From assembly GCA_028023455.1 (NCBI GenBank), contig JAQFVV010006199.1:5778972-5842971 (forward strand): a DNA stretch of 64,000 nt. The letters run 5' to 3'. Numbering within the stretch: the first letter of the stretch is position 1; each line of letters starts with the position of its first letter. This document shows, one piece after another, positions 60,126 to 64,000 of the stretch. Origin of the DNA: Epiperipatus broadwayi (Eukaryota; Onychophora; Udeonychophora; Euonychophora; Peripatidae). Under the pieces are notes generated by a model. It saw only the letters and a list, made by a program, of their open reading frames with translations. It had not been told where the DNA came from and did no database searches. A program made the translations under genes and the position numbers.

Positions 60126-61435
60126 ATTTGTTTATGCTTTGTATTACAGTTTGAAGCTGGGATTTGTGAGGAATGAATATGGAAACATCATCAACATATG
60201 AGATGTGGTGAACTGTGTGTTTCAGTGCTGGCATGTATATACCCAGCATACTGCATCCTATTTCCATGAGAAAGGGGTTGAGGTACATTATGAAGCAGAG
60301 GGTAGCCAAAGGGAATCCCTGTGGAATGGATAGATGGGGTCTGAATCCCCCTGAAAGCTTTCCATCTAGAGAGGTAAATATTTATCTGTTGAACAGTAAA
60401 TTGCCAATAATATGAATATAAACATCCAGTACATGATAATCATGGAGCATTTGTAGTAAGATTGATGCAACAACATTGTCAAATGCCGAGGAAAAGTCAA
60501 ATTGAATAACTAACGGCTTTGATTTTCTTTGTAGTCTGATGTGTTTGGAAAGTAATATTAAGTGCCGAACCACATTTCTGGTGGAGGAGCCTTTACGGGC
60601 AAATTGATATTTGGTGATGTGTCTATATATCTGTTCTTGTATGAGATCTTTAACTATGGATTCTATTGTTTTAATGAGGAGTGGAATCATGGAAATTGGG
60701 TGTATGTTTATTAGCTTTGAGGGGTTGATTTGTTTTTGTTAAGAAAGGCACCAGTGTGACCAGGTAGAAGTCAGGGATGAAGTTCCCAGTGAGGACATTG
60801 ATCATTTTCTGAACTATGGGTGCAGTGTATTGGCTCAGATGCAGTAGCACAAATCTTGGGATACCAAGTAGTCCCGGATGTGTGTTTTCTGGTGGTTCTG
60901 TAGCTTTTGTACTATTTGTATTTCCACCTAATTCTCCCCAAATGCTCAATCTCAAAGTTATAACTTTGTAGCTCAGGTTGAAAGTGGTTATGAATTATGA
61001 AAAGCATTGCCAGACCATTGTAGCAATGTTGATCTATGAAAATTATCGAAGGTGTTGGCCTTTTGGCAGCTCCCAGTGCCCATCTAATGTAGCTGCATGT
61101 CCAGTTATGTCGATTATTTAAGAAGATTTTGGATCTTTTGATGGCCACACATTGTGCCAAGACTTTTTGTTTGTGATAGTATTGCACTTTAAGGTCCATA
61201 ATGTCTTGAACAGTAGCATCTGTGTGAGACAGTTCACTTAGCCTATTAGTAATGTTGTCTACATCTTTTAAAAGCTGGTTGGGTCCTTTGGTTTTCCATG
61301 TGTGGAAGTCAATCAGGGAGCTCATTATTCCAACAAACACCGACCATGCTTGGTTAGATGGCAGAGAAAGGATTTTAAATTTTATTAAATAAGATGTACG
61401 CTTCAGAAAAAATTCATTCAGGCACTGCAGGCTTG
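60106..61435 (-). pseudogene. LINE C linker and reverse transcriptase
   Basis: After LNEFFLKRTSYLIKFKIL come a helical linker (LKVQYYHKQKVLAQCVAIKR), LGIPRFVLLHLSQYT, PDFYLVTLVPFLTKTNQPLK and, after a shift at 60690, PISMIPLLIKTIESI, KGSSTRNVV and VIQFDFSSAFDNV (motif A, first Asp at 60496-60498). Then LSIPQGFPLATLCFIMYLNP (B/PQG box) and HHISYVDDVSIFIPHKS (motif C, YVDD at 60187-60198). Both catalytic Asp of YVDD and the motif A Asp are conserved. Frameshifts at about 60920, 60690, 60370 and 60120 inactivate it. Confidence 0.87.
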
Positions 61436-62145
61436 TTTAGTAGTCTTATGATGTGAGAAAAATTTGTTTGAACCAATGTGTTAGGGTTAATTTGCAATGA
61501 AATTAACAGTGCCAGGTGATTTGAGAAAGGCACATATTGCAACCGGGCATTGAGATTAAAATGTATATCAGGGGAGTAGTAGAGCAGATCTATTAGATAT
61601 CTTTTTTGCAGTGTATAGAAGGAGAAGGCATCAGGAGGATAAAAGCCTTTTCTGCACAATAAGACTCTGTTGAAGAGGTGCAAATACTTAGTATTGAAGT
61701 TGTGGTAACTTGTGTTGACGTCACCAAAGCAAGTTGTTGGTGAAGAGTTAGATGACAGAATGGAATTGATTTTGTTGATTGCTGCATGCACTGAGTCCAG
61801 GGTGTTCCTTAAGTATAAATAGACTATATTGAGAGTATATCTTCTGAAGGTTAAATTTAGCAGCAATACTTCTTTGTCTAGGTGATGTGTCCTGAGTTTG
61901 GTGTATGGCAGGCTTTTGTGAATGAGAAACGCAACCCCGGACGATGCAGTGTTGGAATGCATGTATTAAAAGAGCCCATATTGTTGGAATAGATGGACTA
62001 TTCTGTAGTCTGATTGAGTGTGTAACTTTGTTTCAGAAACGCATGCTATGTGGATATTGATTTTATCAATCCATCTTTTAACAGCATAAACACAATCAAG
62101 GGACTTAAGGCCCCTTACATTAATGCCACCTATTTTAAGATACAT
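61414..62145 (-). pseudogene. LINE C endonuclease (APE/EEP) domain
   Basis: Starting at ATG 62143-62145 (MYLKIGGINVRGLKS) it continues WIDKINIHIACVSETKL (the ISETKL-type catalytic Glu block), an in-frame stop at 61966-61968, then ASSGVAFLIHKSLP, CFGDVNTSYH (the GDFN block with Asp and Asn kept), YLIDLLYYSP and FSNHLALL (the SDHxxL block, with Asp replaced by Asn). The single stop is a codon change in an otherwise continuous frame. A frameshift near 61430 joins it to the next segment. Confidence 0.85.
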
Positions 62146-62160
62146 AGTAGATAATTTAGA

Positions 62161-62704
62161 GTATTAGATTTGTTTTTTCCAATAATATTGATGAACTTGG
62201 ATAGCAAGTCTTCATTTGATTTTTGTGTTACCTCTTTGTTTGTCCTTTTGTTATCTTTTCATCCAATTCTTTTGATTCATGACATAAAAATATCAGGTTT
62301 ATCTTCTCATATTTTAATGTTTATTTTTTATCTGTCCTTGAGAGCATTAGATAAGAAAGTATGTTCATAGTGTACTAGTAATTATTAAATATTTGTCCAT
62401 GTTTTAAATGCTTCAGTATAATTCTGAAATCATTTCTTTTGGAATACTTTATTGATAATTAGATTATTGGTGATATTGTCCTTTTGTTTATTGTAATAGT
62501 GTAATTTGATCTGAGATCATTTTTAGTTAAGAACTATACAAAGACTTAACATCATACTATTTCCATTGATCCATCTACTCATATAATCATGTTTTAATTT
62601 TATTTTTTAATTCATCATTTGCTTTTACCCTCTTGAATAGTTTTTATTTATATATATATTGTTTGAGTCTATTAAAAAATAAAAAGTAAAAAAATAAATT
62701 ATTG
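62161..62704. other. Non-coding, AT-rich
   Basis: The region just upstream of LINE C would hold its 5' UTR or ORF1 if present; none is recognisable. Confidence 0.5.
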
Positions 62705-63075
62705 AGTAGAAAATCTGAAGTTTTCAGACACCTAAATGTCTTCAAACCCAGCTATCCAACTCAAATAGCTATATGGGGCTGAGAGATCTTCAGCCAAACC
62801 ATATATTAGAAGTCTTAGCAATATAACATTGCTTAAGGCTAAAAGCCAAGACTATAAATAGTCAATAAAAAATAGAATCATATATCACATGATTCCACTT
62901 CTTTTTTAAGCTTGCGAGATATAAACAAAGCTTTGATAATTGCTCAACAAGCTTTGAGATAAAAGCTTAGCAAGAGAAAGCATTTAAAATATCTCCATTT
63001 GAAAACAACCCCCATCCCCTGACCAATGGTTTCATGCTTTTGGCACTCCTCAGAGAGGCACTAGGATAGCTTCAG
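62705..63075 (-). repeat. Hammerhead-bearing repeat, complete single unit
   Basis: About 370 bp share the order of words with 1851-2237: AAATCTGAAGTTTTCAGACA, CTTCAAACCCAGCTATCCAA, CATATATTAGAAGTCTTAGC, ATCACATGATT, AGCTTGCGAGATATAAAC, GAGAAAGCATTTAAA, CCCCATCCCCTGACC. Divergence from the 1.6-2.2 kb copies is substantial, so it is a different subfamily or much older or younger. The ribozyme end is at 63016-63058. Confidence 0.75.
63016..63058 (-). ncRNA. Hammerhead ribozyme, type I, all core bases intact
   Basis: Minus strand: helix I 5' arm CCTCT, CTGAGGA (63047-63053), helix II GTGC-CAAAA-GCAT (one G.U), GAAA, helix III ACC-ATT-GGT, triplet GTC (63021-63023), helix I 3' arm AGGGG. Helix I is 5 bp with one G.U; helix III is one pair longer than in the other copies. 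This is the best candidate for an active ribozyme in the window: core, GTC triplet and all three helices are formed. Confidence 0.85.
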
Positions 63076-64000
63076 ATACTAGTCTCTAAAAAATAGAAGT
63101 CTTAAATAGAAACTCACTTCAGAATAAAAGCCTCAATAGACTAATTAATAAGCCAATTTAATTAACTAAACTTACTTAAAAAAGTTCAACTGTGTGTATA
63201 TGTGCATTAAGAATTTAACCTGAAGGCAGTTGACTTAATTAGATAAGAAAATATTGCAATCAAACATTAATGTGACTGTTGGCAATGTAGCCTGCCATTG
63301 CTTAAGTAATCTTATAACATTAGAGTTAGTAACTTCAAATTTGGAATTAAAATTTATAAAATAAGTTAATATATTATTTAATAAATAAAAAAGTTAAGTT
63401 AAATCTTAAAACTACTTACTATTTATAAAATAATTCATAATGATGTAGTATATGGTTTAGCCAAGTGATGACGCTGAGTAGTACTTAGAGTGAAAGAAAA
63501 AAAGCTAATAAAAAATAAATCTTCCCATTTACAATTAAATTTATCCTTACAAAATAAAAAAAGAATACACCAATAATAAATAAAATGTATACAGAAATGA
63601 AAATTCATAAGAAATGCCGACATGTAGTCTCAAATTTGTGATGTTCCATTTTTTCTAAATTTATTGTTGCAAAAGTATATATATAATGAAAAAAAATAGA
63701 ATATTTTGTCATAAAATTATGTATAAAAAAAAATTCAAAAGGTAATCCAGATATAAAATGAATTTTTTATAAGCAATATTTAATATACTCACATAGTCAT
63801 GAATTCAATAATAAATGTGGACATTTTTTTTTTTTTTGTTAAATAACAATGTTTTAGTAAATAAATTAGTTTTATTAGAAAATATATTATTGTTTGATTT
63901 TATTTCATGTATTTTTTGTAACCATGAATTCAAAAACGAATGTGAAATTTTACTTTTTAAGAATTAGTTTTTATTTCCCTTAATGATAAGTATTATAATA
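63076..64000. other. Non-coding, AT-rich
   Basis: Nothing recognised; the minus frame 63435-63623 is low-complexity. Confidence 0.55.

Larger units (their letters stand above)
58850..62160 (-). mobile_element. LINE C: near full-length APE-type non-LTR retrotransposon
   Basis: One long ancestral ORF on the minus strand (endonuclease, RT, Cys/His tail) spans 62145 to 58955 in about eight frame segments. The short 3' region runs to about 58850 and ends in an A/T-rich tail with AATAAA-like TCTAATAAATTTTTAATTTA. RT motifs (PISMIPLLxKTIES, FDFSSAFD, IPQGFPLA, YVDD) and the HLLxxCP tail place it in the Jockey/CR1/I group broadly. I cannot name the clade. LINE A is a related, older copy. No ORF1 is recognisable upstream of 62145. 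Confidence 0.85.

Noticed and set aside
1-64000. CRISPR arrays, bacterial operons, rRNA or functional tRNA genes
   Set aside because: None seen. Composition, transposon types and repeats are those of an animal nuclear genome; tandem repeats here have no regular repeat-spacer structure.

Overview
This is AT-rich animal nuclear DNA (roughly 70-75 % A+T by eye) with no intact protein-coding gene. The animal origin is inferred from the mixture of decayed hAT transposases of GTF2IRD2/ZBED and ZMYM1-like types, piggyBac, pogo/Tigger elements, APE-type LINEs, a Ty3/gypsy remnant and hammerhead-bearing repeats. I cannot name the species. Molluscs, cnidarians, flatworms and chelicerates all have genomes of this texture. 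Recognisable coding sequence is all transposon-derived and broken by stops or frameshifts; a few other coding-like fragments could not be assigned. The window is probably intergenic or lies inside a very long intron.

Layout. 1-11 kb: AT-rich filler, a direct repeat pair at 1.6-2.2 kb whose units each carry a hammerhead ribozyme fold, and a cluster of snap-back (palindromic) repeats at 7.6-8.9 kb. 11.5-13.4 kb: decayed LINE (A). 16.8-17.8 kb: pogo/Tigger element. 19.2-23.7 kb: another hammerhead repeat, tandem repeats and foldbacks. 26.9-27.6 kb: piggyBac fragment. 28.0-29.4 kb: foldback plus a second pogo-like element. 30.4-31.9 kb: decayed LINE (B). 35.2-43.8 kb: a nest of transposons. A GTF2IRD2-like hAT is split by a ZMYM1-like hAT, which is itself split by a 1.75-kb TA-flanked element. 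A 0.7-kb palindrome sits near the right end of the outer hAT. 45.2-46.2 kb: a complete TIR element with an 8-bp target duplication and an internal minisatellite. 50.8-52.7 kb: two more foldbacks. 56.0-57.0 kb: internally deleted Ty3/gypsy element, followed by a truncated snap-back repeat. 58.9-62.1 kb: nearly full-length LINE (C) with endonuclease, reverse transcriptase and a Cys/His tail. 62.7-63.1 kb: another hammerhead repeat.

The most interesting signal is a set of hammerhead ribozyme folds (CTGANGA - helix II - GAAA - short helix III - NUH) inside at least three different repeat families. At least five copies keep every core nucleotide. At 1.7-2.2 kb two ribozymes lie in tandem in the same orientation with cleavage sites 427 nt apart. 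This is the arrangement of a metazoan retrozyme, a non-autonomous retroelement that spreads through self-cleaved circular RNA. All coordinates and base pairings were worked out by eye and none has been run through a covariance model.
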